Shown: positions 38,620 to 49,004, numbered from the stretch's first letter. The stretch is 64,000 nt of DNA from Pseudoalteromonas prydzensis (GCF_001661495.1 NZ_BDDT01000003.1:397507-461506), one strand, 5' to 3'. The notes: a model not told the origin generated them from the sequence alone. Program-made: numbers and translations.

Positions 38620-40581
38620 TTAAATTTTACGCGCAACTTGTAGCGCTTCATAAATGGCCCGTTTTGCATCAATCGCTGACGCTAACTTGGCCCCACCAAT
38701 TACATGTACTTTTGGGTTATCCGTTAATTGCGACATTAACTCATTATTAGACACTTGACCAATGCAAGCAATAACCGTATCGACGGGTAAAACTTGCTGT
38801 TCGCCTGCTATAGAAATTTTTAGACCTTGCGCATCAAAGTGATGGTACTGGCAATCAGCTATTTGTTTTACACCATGTTGCTTTGCAACTTGGCGATGTA
38901 TCCAACCGGTGGTTTTACCCAGTTCACTGCCGAATCGCCCTGCACTGCGTTTGAGCATAAATAATTGCCGAGCATCTTTATGAGGGCTTGGTTCGCACTC
39001 AATACCCCACTGAGTTTTAAATTCAGTGATAGTTTGATTTTTATGTTCGCTCAAAAAAGCAACCATATCAAAACCAATTCCGCCAGCGCCTAAAATCGCT
39101 ATCGATTGACCTAATTCAACGTCACCGCGGATCACTTCATCATAAGAAAAAACCCGTTTGTCATCAGCACAAGTAAAGTTGGCTTCGCGCGGACGTACGC
39201 CCGTTGCAAATACCACTTCATCGTATTGATCAAGCATGCTATCTGTAAACGCAGTATTGAGTGTTACTGTGACTTTGAGACGCTCAAGTTCATTAACAAA
39301 ATACCGTAAGGTGTGATTAAAATCTTCTTTGCCAGGAATACGCATCGCTAAATTAAATTGCCCGCCCATATCGGCGTTTTTATCAATCAGCGTCACTGTG
39401 TGCCCTTTTTGCGCTAAATAACAACTCGCCGATAAACCTGCAGGTCCGGCACCCACAACTAACACGCGTTTCGCTTTTGCAGTGTGTTCAAGCGGGTAAT
39501 CTAATTCAAAGCCCGCTTGTGGGTTCACTAAGCAAGTGGCCCGCTTGCCTTTAAATACATGATCTAAGCAGCCTTGGTTACAGCCGATACAAATATTAAT
39601 TTGCTCACTGTGTTGTGCTTTATATTTATTAAAAAATTCAGGATCGGCAAGCAGAGGGCGTGCCATCGAAATTAAGTCTGCATCCCCTGCGTTTAAAATT
39701 TCATTTGCAATATCAGGGGTGTTTATGCGGTTTACAGCAATAACAGGCACCGATACCACTTCTTTTAAGCGTTTTGATGCTTCTTTAAATGCACCAGGCG
39801 GTACCATGCTAGCAATGGTTGGTACGCGCGCTTCATGCCAGCCAATTCCAGTATTAAAAATATCAACCCCAGCGTGCTCTAAAGCTTTAGCTTGGATCGT
39901 GACCTCTTCTGGAGTGGAGCCATTAGGGATCAGATCCATCACAGATAAACGAAAGATAATTAAAAATTCTTTATCTACTTTTGCACGCACCGCTTTGACT
40001 ATATCCAATGCTAAACGCATGCGGTTTTCTAAACTGCCACCGTATTCGTCTGTGCGTTTATTAGTATGTGGCGCCATAAATTCATTGATCAGATAGCCTT
40101 CAGATCCCATCACTTCAACACCATCATAACCTGCTTTTTGAGCTAAGTAGGCCGACTGAGCAAAGTCTTTAATGGTCTTTTTAATGGCGCCAGCAGACAT
40201 CGCTTTTGGTTTATAAGGATTGATCGGTGCTTTAATTGCACTTGGCGCTTGATTAAATGGATGATAGGCATAGCGACCAGCGTGTAATAATTGTAAGCAA
40301 ATCTTTCCGCCATGCTGATGCACAGCCTCTGTATAAGCACGGTGCTTAAATACATCATAATAGCTATTAAAAGAAGATGAAATGGGGGTTAACTTACCAC
40401 GTAAATTAGGGCTATAACCGCCAGTGATGAGCATTGCAGTGCCACCTTTTGCGCGTGCTTCATAAAAAGCGCGCAACCGCTTTCGGTTGTGCCACCCTTC
40501 TTCAAGCCCCGTGTGCATTGACCCCATCACTAACCGATTGCGTAATTGTGTGTGTTTTAATTGTAATTGTTGTTCTAACAT
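38620..40581 (-). CDS. fadH: NADPH-dependent 2,4-dienoyl-CoA reductase
   Basis: 653 residues. An old-yellow-enzyme TIM barrel (about 1-330; LRNRLVMGSMHTGLEEGW, YDGVEVMGSEGYLINEFMAPHTNKRTDEYGG), a 4Fe-4S cluster with CIGCNQGCLDHVF...CLVNP near 333-352, then FAD (VLVVGAGPAGLSASCYLA) and NADPH (SIAILGAGGIGFDM) domains. This is the FadH architecture: removal of double bases of dienoyl-CoA in unsaturated fatty acid oxidation. A FadR-like operator overlaps the promoter region. Confidence 0.92.
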   Translation of the reverse strand: MLEQQLQLKHTQLRNRLVMGSMHTGLEEGWHNRKRLRAFYEARAKGGTAMLITGGYSPNLRGKLTPISSSFNSYYDVFKHRAYTEAVHQHGGKICLQLLHAGRYAYHPFNQAPSAIKAPINPYKPKAMSAGAIKKTIKDFAQSAYLAQKAGYDGVEVMGSEGYLINEFMAPHTNKRTDEYGGSLENRMRLALDIVKAVRAKVDKEFLIIFRLSVMDLIPNGSTPEEVTIQAKALEHAGVDIFNTGIGWHEARVPTIASMVPPGAFKEASKRLKEVVSVPVIAVNRINTPDIANEILNAGDADLISMARPLLADPEFFNKYKAQHSEQINICIGCNQGCLDHVFKGKRATCLVNPQAGFELDYPLEHTAKAKRVLVVGAGPAGLSASCYLAQKGHTVTLIDKNADMGGQFNLAMRIPGKEDFNHTLRYFVNELERLKVTVTLNTAFTDSMLDQYDEVVFATGVRPREANFTCADDKRVFSYDEVIRGDVELGQSIAILGAGGIGFDMVAFLSEHKNQTITEFKTQWGIECEPSPHKDARQLFMLKRSAGRFGSELGKTTGWIHRQVAKQHGVKQIADCQYHHFDAQGLKISIAGEQQVLPVDTVIACIGQVSNNELMSQLTDNPKVHVIGGAKLASAIDAKRAIYEALQVARKI

Positions 40582-40594
40582 CCTCTGCCCCGTT

Positions 40595-40610
40595 AACTGG
40601 TCTAACCTCT
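40595..40610 (-). promoter_or_regulatory. Possible FadR operator before fadH
   Basis: AACTGGTCTAACCTCT contains the FadR half-site AACTGGTC and a weaker second half, 14 bases before the fadH start codon. E. coli fadH is FadR-repressed. A single degenerate site, so tentative. Confidence 0.4.
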
Positions 40611-40801
40611 ATACATTAGCGAATTTTGCTTGATTGGCAAGTAATAAGCAACAAAAGCACCAAATTATGTATTATTTCTACAGATAAACTCACTAACATG
40701 GTAGCTGATAAACACTTAGTTACGATTTAACAGTTAAATAAATTTTTATTCTAGGCTAAGATGGTTGCTATATATAAGTTGTACCAGACTAAGGATTTAT
40801 T

Positions 40802-42667
40802 TTGATTGCAAAGCTGTTTAAAGGGCTGTGGACAGGAATTAACTTTTCTCGTCGCTTAGTTCTCAATATTTTATTTGTGCTAATTGTGATTCTATTTATT
40901 GTCTCAATAGCCAGCGATGATGATGAAATTAAAGTAGCCGACACATCCGTGCTCAGGCTCAATCTTAATGGCCCTATCGTAGAAGAAAAAACCTATGTAG
41001 ATCCAGTAGAAGCAGCCATCAATGATGCAACAATGGGTAATGATGAACCTGCTGAAATTTTACTTGATGATATTGTCGAAGTAATCGATCAAGCAACAGA
41101 AGATCAGCGCATCAGCGTAATTTTGCTAGACTTACAAAAAATGCCTAATGCGCATTTGAATAAATTAAAGCAGATCACACAAGCGCTTGAGCGTTTTAAA
41201 GCGGCTGATAAAAAAGTGATTGCATCAGGCTATTATTATTCACAAGCACAATATTATCTTGCCGCTCACGCCGATGAAGTCTCAATGCACCCTTATGGTG
41301 GTGTTGAAATTCAAGGTTTTGCGATGTATCCGCTGTATTTTAAAGATGCGCTTGAAAAGCTTGGCATCACCCAACATATTTTCCGCGTCGGTACGTTCAA
41401 ATCGGCTGTTGAACCTTTTATTCGTAATGACATGTCAGATGCAGCAAAAGAAGCCAATAGTGTCTGGCTAGGCGCGTTATGGCAAGAATACAAACAAGAT
41501 GTCGCCGCCGTTCGTCCATTTGATGAATCTAACTTTGATGAAACAATGGATGTTTTCCTTGCAAAAATGCAAGCAGTCAATGGTGATTCAGGTCGCTATG
41601 CTCTAGAACATCAATGGGTTGATTCTTTAAAAACCAATCAACAAGTTCGCCAAGAATTGATTGCATTAGTCGGCACTGAAGAAACCGGTAAAACCTTTAA
41701 TCAAGTTTCGTTTAACGAGTACTTGTCATTAATTAAACCGCCCATTGAGTTTGATAACCCAGTAACCGAAAAAGTCGCTGTTGTTGTTGCTCGCGGTACT
41801 ATTTCTGACGGCGAACGTAAAGCTGGTGAAATCGGTGGTGATTCTACAGCGGCGTTACTACGTAAAGCACGTTTAGATGAAAAAGTTAAAGCCGTAGTAC
41901 TGCGTATTGATTCAGGCGGTGGCAGCATGTTTGCGTCTGAAGTTATTCGTGCTGAAGTACTGGCACTTAAAGCCGCTGGCAAGCCTGTTATTGCCTCGAT
42001 GAGCTCTGTGGCTGCCTCGGGTGGTTACTGGATTGCCTCAGCAGCCAATGAAATTTGGGCTGCGCCAAGCACCATTACCGGCTCAATCGGTGTATTTGGT
42101 AACTTTATGACCTTTGAAAACACCATGGCTAAATTAGGTGTTTATTCTGACGGTGTAGCAACAACAGAAATGGCAGGCTTATCTGTCACCCGCCCACTGA
42201 ATGAGAAAATGGCACAAGTTATTCAACTGAGTGTTGAAGATGCTTATCAGCGCTTTTTAGAAGTGGTTGCTGAAGCACGCAACATGACGCCTGAGCAAGT
42301 GGATAATATTGCCCAAGGCCGTGTTTGGATTGCCAGCCAAGCGCAAGAGCTGGGCTTAATTGATAAGCTTGGCAATAAACAAGACGCTATAAAAGCTGCC
42401 GCTGAACTTGCTAAACTTGATTTTTACGAAGTCAAAACGATTAAGCATAGCCTTTCAGGGCAAGAGCAATTAATGCAAGATATTTTTGGTAACGCATCCG
42501 TTAAAGCATTTATAGGCTCGCAAAGTACCTTACAAAATGCATTATCTAACCAAGCATCAATCAATGGCTTGCTTAAACAGTTAAGCACTGAAGTTGAAAG
42601 CTTGCAGGATTACAACGATCCGCAAGGGATTTATGCTCGCTGCTTAGTGTGTAATATTTCACAATAA
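40802..42667 (+). CDS. sppA: Signal peptide peptidase SppA, 67-kDa type
   Basis: 621 residues from a TTG start at 40802 with AAGGA six bases upstream; no suitable ATG exists. One N-terminal membrane helix (LVLNILFVLIVILFIVSI). Both tandem S49 peptidase domains are present with the general-base Lys200 (VGTFKSAVEPF) and nucleophile Ser406 (SSVAASGGYW). SppA cuts leftover signal peptides in the inner membrane, acting as a tetramer. It is followed by ansA, as in E. coli. Confidence 0.93.
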   Translation: MIAKLFKGLWTGINFSRRLVLNILFVLIVILFIVSIASDDDEIKVADTSVLRLNLNGPIVEEKTYVDPVEAAINDATMGNDEPAEILLDDIVEVIDQATEDQRISVILLDLQKMPNAHLNKLKQITQALERFKAADKKVIASGYYYSQAQYYLAAHADEVSMHPYGGVEIQGFAMYPLYFKDALEKLGITQHIFRVGTFKSAVEPFIRNDMSDAAKEANSVWLGALWQEYKQDVAAVRPFDESNFDETMDVFLAKMQAVNGDSGRYALEHQWVDSLKTNQQVRQELIALVGTEETGKTFNQVSFNEYLSLIKPPIEFDNPVTEKVAVVVARGTISDGERKAGEIGGDSTAALLRKARLDEKVKAVVLRIDSGGGSMFASEVIRAEVLALKAAGKPVIASMSSVAASGGYWIASAANEIWAAPSTITGSIGVFGNFMTFENTMAKLGVYSDGVATTEMAGLSVTRPLNEKMAQVIQLSVEDAYQRFLEVVAEARNMTPEQVDNIAQGRVWIASQAQELGLIDKLGNKQDAIKAAAELAKLDFYEVKTIKHSLSGQEQLMQDIFGNASVKAFIGSQSTLQNALSNQASINGLLKQLSTEVESLQDYNDPQGIYARCLVCNISQ

Positions 42668-42710
42668 TGCCCTAACAGGCTGTATTGATTAGCACTTAGC
42701 GTTATACTAA

Positions 42711-42737
42711 GCCCAGTTTTTTTACTGGGCTTTTTTT
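42711..42737 (+). terminator. Terminator of sppA, ending at the ansA start codon
   Basis: GCCCAGT / ACTGGGC stem with a T6 loop and seven T residues. The last T is immediately followed by the ansA ATG, so no room is left for a ribosome-binding site. Confidence 0.85.
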
Positions 42738-43748
42738 ATGAAACGTAAACGTATTTATATCGCATATACTGGCGGTACAATTGGCATGAAAAAATCAAGC
42801 CGAGGCTATATTCCTGCAGAAGGCTTTTTAACACAAACCGTGGCAAACAATGCTGAATTTAATCGTGATGAAATGCCTTTATTTGATATTCATGAGTATT
42901 GTCCGCTTATTGATTCGTCAGATATGTCCCCTGCCCATTGGCAATTAATCGCAGAAGACATTAAAAGTAAATACCAAGACTATGATGGCTTTGTGGTATT
43001 GCACGGTACCGACACTATGGCCTATACCGCATCGGCACTGTCATTTATGTTTGAGAATTTAACTAAACCTGTGATCGTCACAGGCTCACAAATTCCCCTT
43101 TCGCAATTACGCTCTGACGGCCAAGTCAATTTACTTAATGCCATGTATTTAGCGGCTAACTACCCGATTGCTGAGGTTAGTTTATTTTTCAACAATCAAT
43201 TATTTCGCGGCAACCGTGCAACAAAAGCACATGCCGATGGTTTTGATGCCTTTGCCTCGCCAAACCTTGAACCACTGGCGCTATCAGGCATTAATATTCA
43301 ATTATTAAAAGGCCAGTTGAGCCCGTACGTTGAAAATGAACTACAAGTCACCAATATCACGCCACAGCCTATTGGGGTTTTATATTTGTATCCAGGGATA
43401 AGCCATGCGGTGGTTAAAAGTCTGGTAAATGATAATATCAAAGCGCTGGTATTATTAAGCTTTGGGGTCGGCAATGCGCCACAAGATCCAGACTTTTTAG
43501 AGATCCTTTCAAGCGCAAGCAAACGCGGTATGGTTATTATCAACCTAACGCAATGCTTAAAAGGTCATGTTAATATGGGCGGCTATGCAACCGGTAATGC
43601 ATTGCTAAACATCGGGGTTATCAGTGGTTACGATATGACGCTAGAGGCATGCCTTACTAAGCTACATTACTTATTTAGTCAAAATCTTGAAATTGAAACG
43701 ATCCGTCATCTCATGCAAGACAACTTACGTGGTGAGTTAAGTAGATAA
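42738..43748 (+). CDS. ansA: Type I L-asparaginase, cytoplasmic
   Basis: 336 residues. The catalytic motif IYIAYTGGTIGM (Thr in TGGTIG) and second motif VVLHGTDTMAYTASALSF are present, and there is no signal peptide. It hydrolyses asparagine to aspartate and ammonia. The start MKRKRIYIAYTGG matches the family N-terminus exactly, yet the ATG follows the U-tract of the sppA terminator, an unusual initiation context. Confidence 0.93.
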   Translation: MKRKRIYIAYTGGTIGMKKSSRGYIPAEGFLTQTVANNAEFNRDEMPLFDIHEYCPLIDSSDMSPAHWQLIAEDIKSKYQDYDGFVVLHGTDTMAYTASALSFMFENLTKPVIVTGSQIPLSQLRSDGQVNLLNAMYLAANYPIAEVSLFFNNQLFRGNRATKAHADGFDAFASPNLEPLALSGINIQLLKGQLSPYVENELQVTNITPQPIGVLYLYPGISHAVVKSLVNDNIKALVLLSFGVGNAPQDPDFLEILSSASKRGMVIINLTQCLKGHVNMGGYATGNALLNIGVISGYDMTLEACLTKLHYLFSQNLEIETIRHLMQDNLRGELSR

Positions 43749-43789
43749 GCTCAGCGCTTTATACTAAAAACAATCTTTCAAACTAAAAA

Positions 43790-43809
43790 GGCACGCTAAT
43801 TAGCGTGCC
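43790..43809. terminator. Bidirectional terminator between ansA and gnd
   Basis: GGCACGCTAATTAGCGTGCC is a perfect 20-base palindrome flanked by A4 and T4 runs, serving both convergent genes. Confidence 0.85.
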
Positions 43810-43833
43810 TTTTATTTAAACTGTTTGGTCTAA

Positions 43834-45207
43834 TTAACGAACTTTCGCGTCAATCTCAACTAAATCAGTTAAATGGCACACTTCACCACTGTGAGTTTTA
43901 ATACCATGCTCACCAAAGTAATCGCGTTGTGCTTGTACTAAATGACCATTACTTGGCGTAGTAAGTGTTGCAAAATAGGTTTGCGTAGAGCTTAATACCG
44001 GGAATGCTAATCCGGTCATCATCGCTTGGCCTGCTATCTTACGCAGTGCTAACGCTTCTTTTTCGAGTGTATCGATAAACTCAACACCCTCAGCAATATT
44101 ATCTAAGTAATCAGCTCGGATAATACACCCTGCGCGCCATGTTTGCAGTGTTTTAGATAAGTCTACTTTCCATTGATGGGCACGTGATGCACCTTTAATA
44201 AGCGCAAGGCCTTGGCGATATGCCAGCAAGCTTGCAAACAAGAACGCATCTTTAAGCTCGTCTAAATCGAGCTCTACTTGCGACGTTGCTTTAGCGGCGT
44301 AGGTCATTTCTTTTGCTGCGTGTGTATCACCGGTATTGGTTAAATGACGTGCTTGCACAGCGGCAACAAGTGATGGCACAGCAATGCCTAGCTCTAGTGC
44401 ATTTTGTGCGGTCCACAAACCAGTGCCTTTGGCGCCCACTTTGTTATCAATTAAATCAACTAAAGCTTCATTCGTATCGGTTTCTAACGATAAGATATGA
44501 CTTGAAATAGACAATAAATAACTATTTAGTGACCCTTCAGACCATTGATTAAAAATCTCAGCAACTTCATGTGGTGTGCGGTTTGTGCCTAAACGTAGTA
44601 ATTGATACATTTCTGCAATTAATTGCATTAATGCGTATTCAATACCGTTGTGTACCATTTTAACAAAATGACCACTGGCTGATTGGCCGACACGTGCAAA
44701 ACACGATTCGCCTTTGTAGCTCGCAGCAACTTTCTCAAACCATGACTCGACACGCTCCCAGCCACCTTCTGAACCACTTGCCATCATTGCAGGTCCATGA
44801 CGAGCGCCTTCAGCACCGCCAGAAATACCCATAGTGGCAAATTCAAATTTATTTTGATATTTCAGTTTACGCGATATGCCGTCTTTATAATTACTATTAC
44901 CACAATCAACAATAATGTCGTCGCAATCAACGCCCGCTTCAACTAATTCGTTACACACTTTATCAACTAACTCACCTGCTGGTACTAATAACAAGATTGA
45001 GCGAGGCGGCGTTAACCGTTTTACCATATCAGCTAAATCAGACACAATGTGCAGACGGTCTGCCATGCCCTGTAATTTAGCACAGCTTAATAGCTCTTCG
45101 CCCGCATCTGGGTTTTTATCATAAGCTACTAGCGTCATACCCTGTTCTATCAAGTTCAGAGCAAGATTTTTACCCATAACGCCTAACCCGACTAATGCAA
45201 CTTGCAT
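43834..45207 (-). CDS. gnd: 6-phosphogluconate dehydrogenase, decarboxylating
   Basis: 457 residues. NADP-binding ALVGLGVMGKNLALNLIEQG at the N-terminus; ISGGAEGARHGPAMMASG near residue 128; catalytic KMVHNGIEYALMQLIAEMY near 183. It oxidises 6-phosphogluconate to ribulose 5-phosphate in the pentose phosphate pathway. A LacI-type operator lies in the promoter shared with pyk. Confidence 0.95.
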   Translation of the reverse strand: MQVALVGLGVMGKNLALNLIEQGMTLVAYDKNPDAGEELLSCAKLQGMADRLHIVSDLADMVKRLTPPRSILLLVPAGELVDKVCNELVEAGVDCDDIIVDCGNSNYKDGISRKLKYQNKFEFATMGISGGAEGARHGPAMMASGSEGGWERVESWFEKVAASYKGESCFARVGQSASGHFVKMVHNGIEYALMQLIAEMYQLLRLGTNRTPHEVAEIFNQWSEGSLNSYLLSISSHILSLETDTNEALVDLIDNKVGAKGTGLWTAQNALELGIAVPSLVAAVQARHLTNTGDTHAAKEMTYAAKATSQVELDLDELKDAFLFASLLAYRQGLALIKGASRAHQWKVDLSKTLQTWRAGCIIRADYLDNIAEGVEFIDTLEKEALALRKIAGQAMMTGLAFPVLSSTQTYFATLTTPSNGHLVQAQRDYFGEHGIKTHSGEVCHLTDLVEIDAKVR

Positions 45208-45418
45208 TTAGTGTCCTCCTCGGTAACAACTATTGGTTAGTAAATGAAAATAATACCGCGCGCATTATATACCCAAGCCACTTAAAAATGCGAGCTTAGA
45301 CAACAGATACCGCGCTATGCGCAGCAAAATACACAAGATACGGTAAATTATATCAAACAACGCCTCCCACAGGGGAATTTTCCTTGTATGGATTTCTGAG
45401 CCGAGCATTGACGAGACC

Positions 45419-45432
45419 TGACACCGGTGTCA
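45419..45432. promoter_or_regulatory. LacI-family-type operator between gnd and pyk
   Basis: TGACACCGGTGTCA is a perfect 14-base palindrome with a central CG, the shape of LacI/GntR-type sugar-regulator sites. It lies about 210 bases from gnd and 175 from pyk. Beyond this site the 400-base intergenic region (45208-45606) shows nothing further that I can name. Confidence 0.55.
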
Positions 45433-45606
45433 TAATGTGGTCATATTTTTTGTATAAAATTATGACAGCCTAATAAATAACACTGTATTGAACAATGTAT
45501 TGGCTGAGCATAGAAACTGTAATATGCGTGTTAGTTAAAACGGCATATATAAATAACGAAAAACCGTCAACCTGCTTATCATTTATTAAGCCTACAGGAG
45601 AATTTG

Positions 45607-47043
45607 ATGCTTAGACGCACAAAAATAGTCGCGACCCTTGGACCTGCAACCGATCGAGATAATAACTTAGAAAAAATAATCCGTGCTGGTGCAAACGTAG
45701 TGCGTTTGAACTTTTCACACGGTATTGCACAAGATCACAAAGATCGTGCCCAAGCGGTGCGTGATATTGCTAATAAGTTAGGCAAGCACATTGCTATTTT
45801 AGCCGACTTACAAGGCCCAAAAATTCGTGTATCAACATTTAAAGATGGCAAAGTAAGTTTAGTTGTTGGCGCTAAATTTATTCTTGATGCAAAAATGGAA
45901 AAAGGCCAAGGCGATGTAAATGCTGTTGGTATTGATTACAAAGAACTTCCACAAGACGTCGCACCAGGTGATTTATTACTATTAAATGATGGTTTGATCC
46001 AACTGACTGTTGATAGTGTTGAAGGCCACTTAGTTTATACCACCGTAACTGTTGGCGGCGTGTTATCAAATAACAAAGGCATCAACCGTTTAGGTGGTGG
46101 TTTAACAGCTCCAGCGTTTACCGAAAAAGATAAAGAAGATTTAATCACAGCCGCTGAGATTGGCGTAGATTACATTGCCGTTTCATTCCCGCGCAGCGGC
46201 GATGACATGCGTTATGTTCGTTCACTTGCTGAAGCGGCAGGTTCAAACGCACAGTTGTTAGCAAAAATTGAGCGTGCTGAAGCGGTAGAAACTGTTGAAG
46301 CCGTTGATGACATCGTATTAGCGTCTGATGCTGTAATGGTTGCCCGTGGTGACTTAGGTGTAGAGATTGGTGATGCGGCATTAATGGGTAAGCAAAAGCT
46401 TATTATCCGTCGTGCTCGTTCACTTAATCGTACAGTGATCACTGCAACGCAAATGATGGAATCAATGATTGATAACCCAATGCCAACACGTGCAGAGGTT
46501 ATGGACGTTGCCAATGCTGTACTCGATGGCACTGATGCTGTGATGCTTTCAGCTGAAACCGCAGCTGGTGATTACCCTGAAGAAACCGTTGCAACCATGG
46601 CACGCGTTTGTTTAGGTGCAGAATCGCAAAAAGAAACCCACGTTTCTAAGCATCGCTTAGACAGTCGTTTTTCATCAAACGCTGAATCAATCGCTTTATC
46701 TGCTATGTATGCAGCAAATCATTTAGATTCTGTGAAAGCGATTGTAACGTTAACTGAATCAGGCAGCACAGCTAAATTGATGTCACGCATCAGTTCTGGC
46801 CTACCGATTTATTCATTGTCTCGTCATGCCAGTACACTTGGCCAAACAGCATTATATCGCGGTGTTTACCCAGTATTCTTTGACTCAACGAAATGTGAAA
46901 AAGATAACATGGTAAAAGATGCGCTTAACACTTTAGTAGCTGCAGGCTCTTTACAAGCTGGCGATACAGTTATTATCACTCACGGTGATGCAATGGAAAC
47001 GATTGGTGCAACTAACACCATGAAGATTGTGACTGTTGCTTAA
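45607..47043 (+). CDS. pyk: Pyruvate kinase
   Basis: 478 residues from ATG 45607, with AGGAG eight bases upstream. [38 protein letters not shown] is the N-terminus; catalytic [12 protein letters not shown] (Lys) near 222; [10 protein letters not shown] and [20 protein letters not shown] follow; and a C-terminal domain ([26 protein letters not shown]) holds the allosteric region. It resembles PykA (type II) of enterobacteria. It makes pyruvate and ATP from PEP and ADP. Confidence 0.94.
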   Translation: MLRRTKIVATLGPATDRDNNLEKIIRAGANVVRLNFSHGIAQDHKDRAQAVRDIANKLGKHIAILADLQGPKIRVSTFKDGKVSLVVGAKFILDAKMEKGQGDVNAVGIDYKELPQDVAPGDLLLLNDGLIQLTVDSVEGHLVYTTVTVGGVLSNNKGINRLGGGLTAPAFTEKDKEDLITAAEIGVDYIAVSFPRSGDDMRYVRSLAEAAGSNAQLLAKIERAEAVETVEAVDDIVLASDAVMVARGDLGVEIGDAALMGKQKLIIRRARSLNRTVITATQMMESMIDNPMPTRAEVMDVANAVLDGTDAVMLSAETAAGDYPEETVATMARVCLGAESQKETHVSKHRLDSRFSSNAESIALSAMYAANHLDSVKAIVTLTESGSTAKLMSRISSGLPIYSLSRHASTLGQTALYRGVYPVFFDSTKCEKDNMVKDALNTLVAAGSLQAGDTVIITHGDAMETIGATNTMKIVTVA

Positions 47044-47070
47044 TACCATAAATTATTTAGCACAGTAAAA

Positions 47071-47097
47071 AAACGCGAGTCAAGGCTCGCGTTTTTT
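47071..47097. terminator. Bidirectional terminator after pyk and the LytTR gene
   Basis: ACGCGAG / CTCGCGT with a TCAAGG loop, flanked by A7 and T6 runs. Confidence 0.85.
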
Positions 47098-47109
47098 ATA
47101 TTAATTTTA

Positions 47110-47934
47110 TTAACTTGCTAACGCCGCTTTTACTTTATCGCGGTAACTACGGCTTACTTTTAGTTCTTGGCCGTTGTCTAACACTAATAAATATTCGCCA
47201 CTGACTTGCGTCACTAACTTGCTTATTTGTTTAGTATTTACAATCGCACTGCGGTGTACACGAACAAATAGTTGCGGATCAAGTTCCTGCTCTAGTTCTT
47301 TCATGGTTTTGCGAAGAATATGGGTTTGCCCATCTTGGCAATGGAGGCACATATAATCACCAGCTGCATCAACCCATTGAATTGTCGCTACAGGCACACG
47401 GATTATTTCACCCTGCTCTTTCACAGCTAAAGATTCTGGGTAGCGACGATCTGTTAAGGTATCGCCAGTGGCCAGTTTTTTCAAAATCTCTTCACAATTA
47501 TTGCCAGTAATTCCAGCGACAAAACTTGCCAATTTTTTCTTATGGGCGTTGTCTTGTTGCGTCTTCAAGTAGGTATGCACTTTTTCTACCGCCTGTTTTA
47601 GTCTGTTGTCATCGACTGGTTTAAGAATGTAATCTAAAGCATGAATTTCAAATGCTTTGACTGCGAACTGATCAAATGCGGTAACAAACACAATAGCAGG
47701 TAACGCTCTAACACTTTCACTGAGTGCTCTGGCAACCTCAAATCCATTCATTCCTGGCATTTGAATATCTAAAAAAACTAAATCTATCTTCCCTGCTTGA
47801 CATGCATCGATTGCCTCTTGACCAGAGTTACATAGTTTGATGACTTCGATATCATCAAACTCCTCCAATCTTACAGCTAGGCCTCTACGGGCTAATGGTT
47901 CATCATCGACAATCAGGGTCTTAATCTTGCTCAT
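47110..47934 (-). CDS. LytTR-family response regulator
   Basis: 274 residues. The receiver domain has Asp56 (LVFLDIQMPG) as phosphoacceptor and Lys in LDYILKPVDD near 107. The C-terminal LytTR DNA-binding domain contains VAVKEQGEIIRVPVATIQWVDAAGDYM-like sequence and LFVRVHRSAIVNTKQI. It overlaps the sensor kinase gene by four bases (ATGA), so the two form a two-component system similar to BtsSR/YehUT. The regulated genes are not identifiable here. Confidence 0.9.
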   Translation of the reverse strand: MSKIKTLIVDDEPLARRGLAVRLEEFDDIEVIKLCNSGQEAIDACQAGKIDLVFLDIQMPGMNGFEVARALSESVRALPAIVFVTAFDQFAVKAFEIHALDYILKPVDDNRLKQAVEKVHTYLKTQQDNAHKKKLASFVAGITGNNCEEILKKLATGDTLTDRRYPESLAVKEQGEIIRVPVATIQWVDAAGDYMCLHCQDGQTHILRKTMKELEQELDPQLFVRVHRSAIVNTKQISKLVTQVSGEYLLVLDNGQELKVSRSYRDKVKAALAS

Positions 47935-49004
47935 TTTTTCACAGCCTTTTCAAACGGAACGCGCAGATTTACTTTCAATCCACTTGGCGTATTATGTGAT
48001 AACACAAACGAATAGTTATTTTCATACAAGGTTTTTAGCCGGTCTTTAGTATTTGCTACCCCAACCCCTTGTGAATTAACTAATTGGCCATTAAGTAATT
48101 CAGTACCAGGGCCATTATCGCCTACTTCCAGTAATAGTTCATTAGCAAAAACTTGTGCTTTAATATCAATCACTCCACCTTCACTAAGATGAGCTATCGC
48201 ATATTTAATCGCATTTTCGATGATCGGTTGCAAAATCAAGCTTGGCACTAATGCATTTTTTGCTTCATCACTGACTTGTACATTTACTTGTAATCGTTCA
48301 TCAAAGCGCACTCGCTCTATTTCAAGATAAAGCATAAGTGCATGTAACTCTTGTTCAAGTGGCACTTTTTTTATCGGATCGGTATTGAGTGTATAGCGTA
48401 AAAAGTCACTCAGCTTTGACACCATTAAATTAGCATCTTTATTCTCTTTTACCAAAATCAATGTTGAGATCGCATTCAAGGTATTAAATAAGAAGTGTGG
48501 GTTTAATTGATAACGCAGCATCTTTAGCTGTGCTTCATGTGCCATGGTAGTCGCTTTTAGCGCCTTTTGTCGCTCACTTTGCAAAAGCTGATAGTATTTA
48601 ATACCAAAGTACAAACCACTCCAACAAAGAATAATATAAACTGAATCTAAGCCTTGTTGAAGATAGTAAAACCATTCTGTTGGGCGATAACCATGACGAT
48701 AGATTTCCCATAAATTAAACTTTTGGATCACCGCCCACAAAGTACCGGTAACATACGACGCACTGAACACCACCAACATTAAAACCCAAGGCGCTGCATT
48801 CCAGGCCTTGCGATACATATAACGCAATGGCACAGTCATTAAACATCCAGCGTAAGCATTGAGCACGATCACAAATACATAAATATCGCGCATTTCGAAT
48901 ACTTTAGAGCCAATGTAGTTAACAAGTGCATAACCTATCCAGCCGGCGATCTGTAAGACCCAGAAAAACCGTTGGCGGTTATCAACTAAGGATTGCCAAT
49001 TCAA
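47931..49004 (-). CDS. LytS-like sensor histidine kinase
   Basis: 357 residues. Four membrane helices occupy about residues 15-140. The His_kinase (PF06580-type) domain has the phosphorylated His170 in YQLNPHFLFNTLNAIS, then an ATPase domain with N-box IIENAIKYAI and VGDNGPGTEL. It should phosphorylate the LytTR regulator encoded just downstream. No extracytoplasmic sensor domain is visible, so the signal is probably sensed within the membrane. Confidence 0.9.
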   Translation of the reverse strand: MNWQSLVDNRQRFFWVLQIAGWIGYALVNYIGSKVFEMRDIYVFVIVLNAYAGCLMTVPLRYMYRKAWNAAPWVLMLVVFSASYVTGTLWAVIQKFNLWEIYRHGYRPTEWFYYLQQGLDSVYIILCWSGLYFGIKYYQLLQSERQKALKATTMAHEAQLKMLRYQLNPHFLFNTLNAISTLILVKENKDANLMVSKLSDFLRYTLNTDPIKKVPLEQELHALMLYLEIERVRFDERLQVNVQVSDEAKNALVPSLILQPIIENAIKYAIAHLSEGGVIDIKAQVFANELLLEVGDNGPGTELLNGQLVNSQGVGVANTKDRLKTLYENNYSFVLSHNTPSGLKVNLRVPFEKAVKK

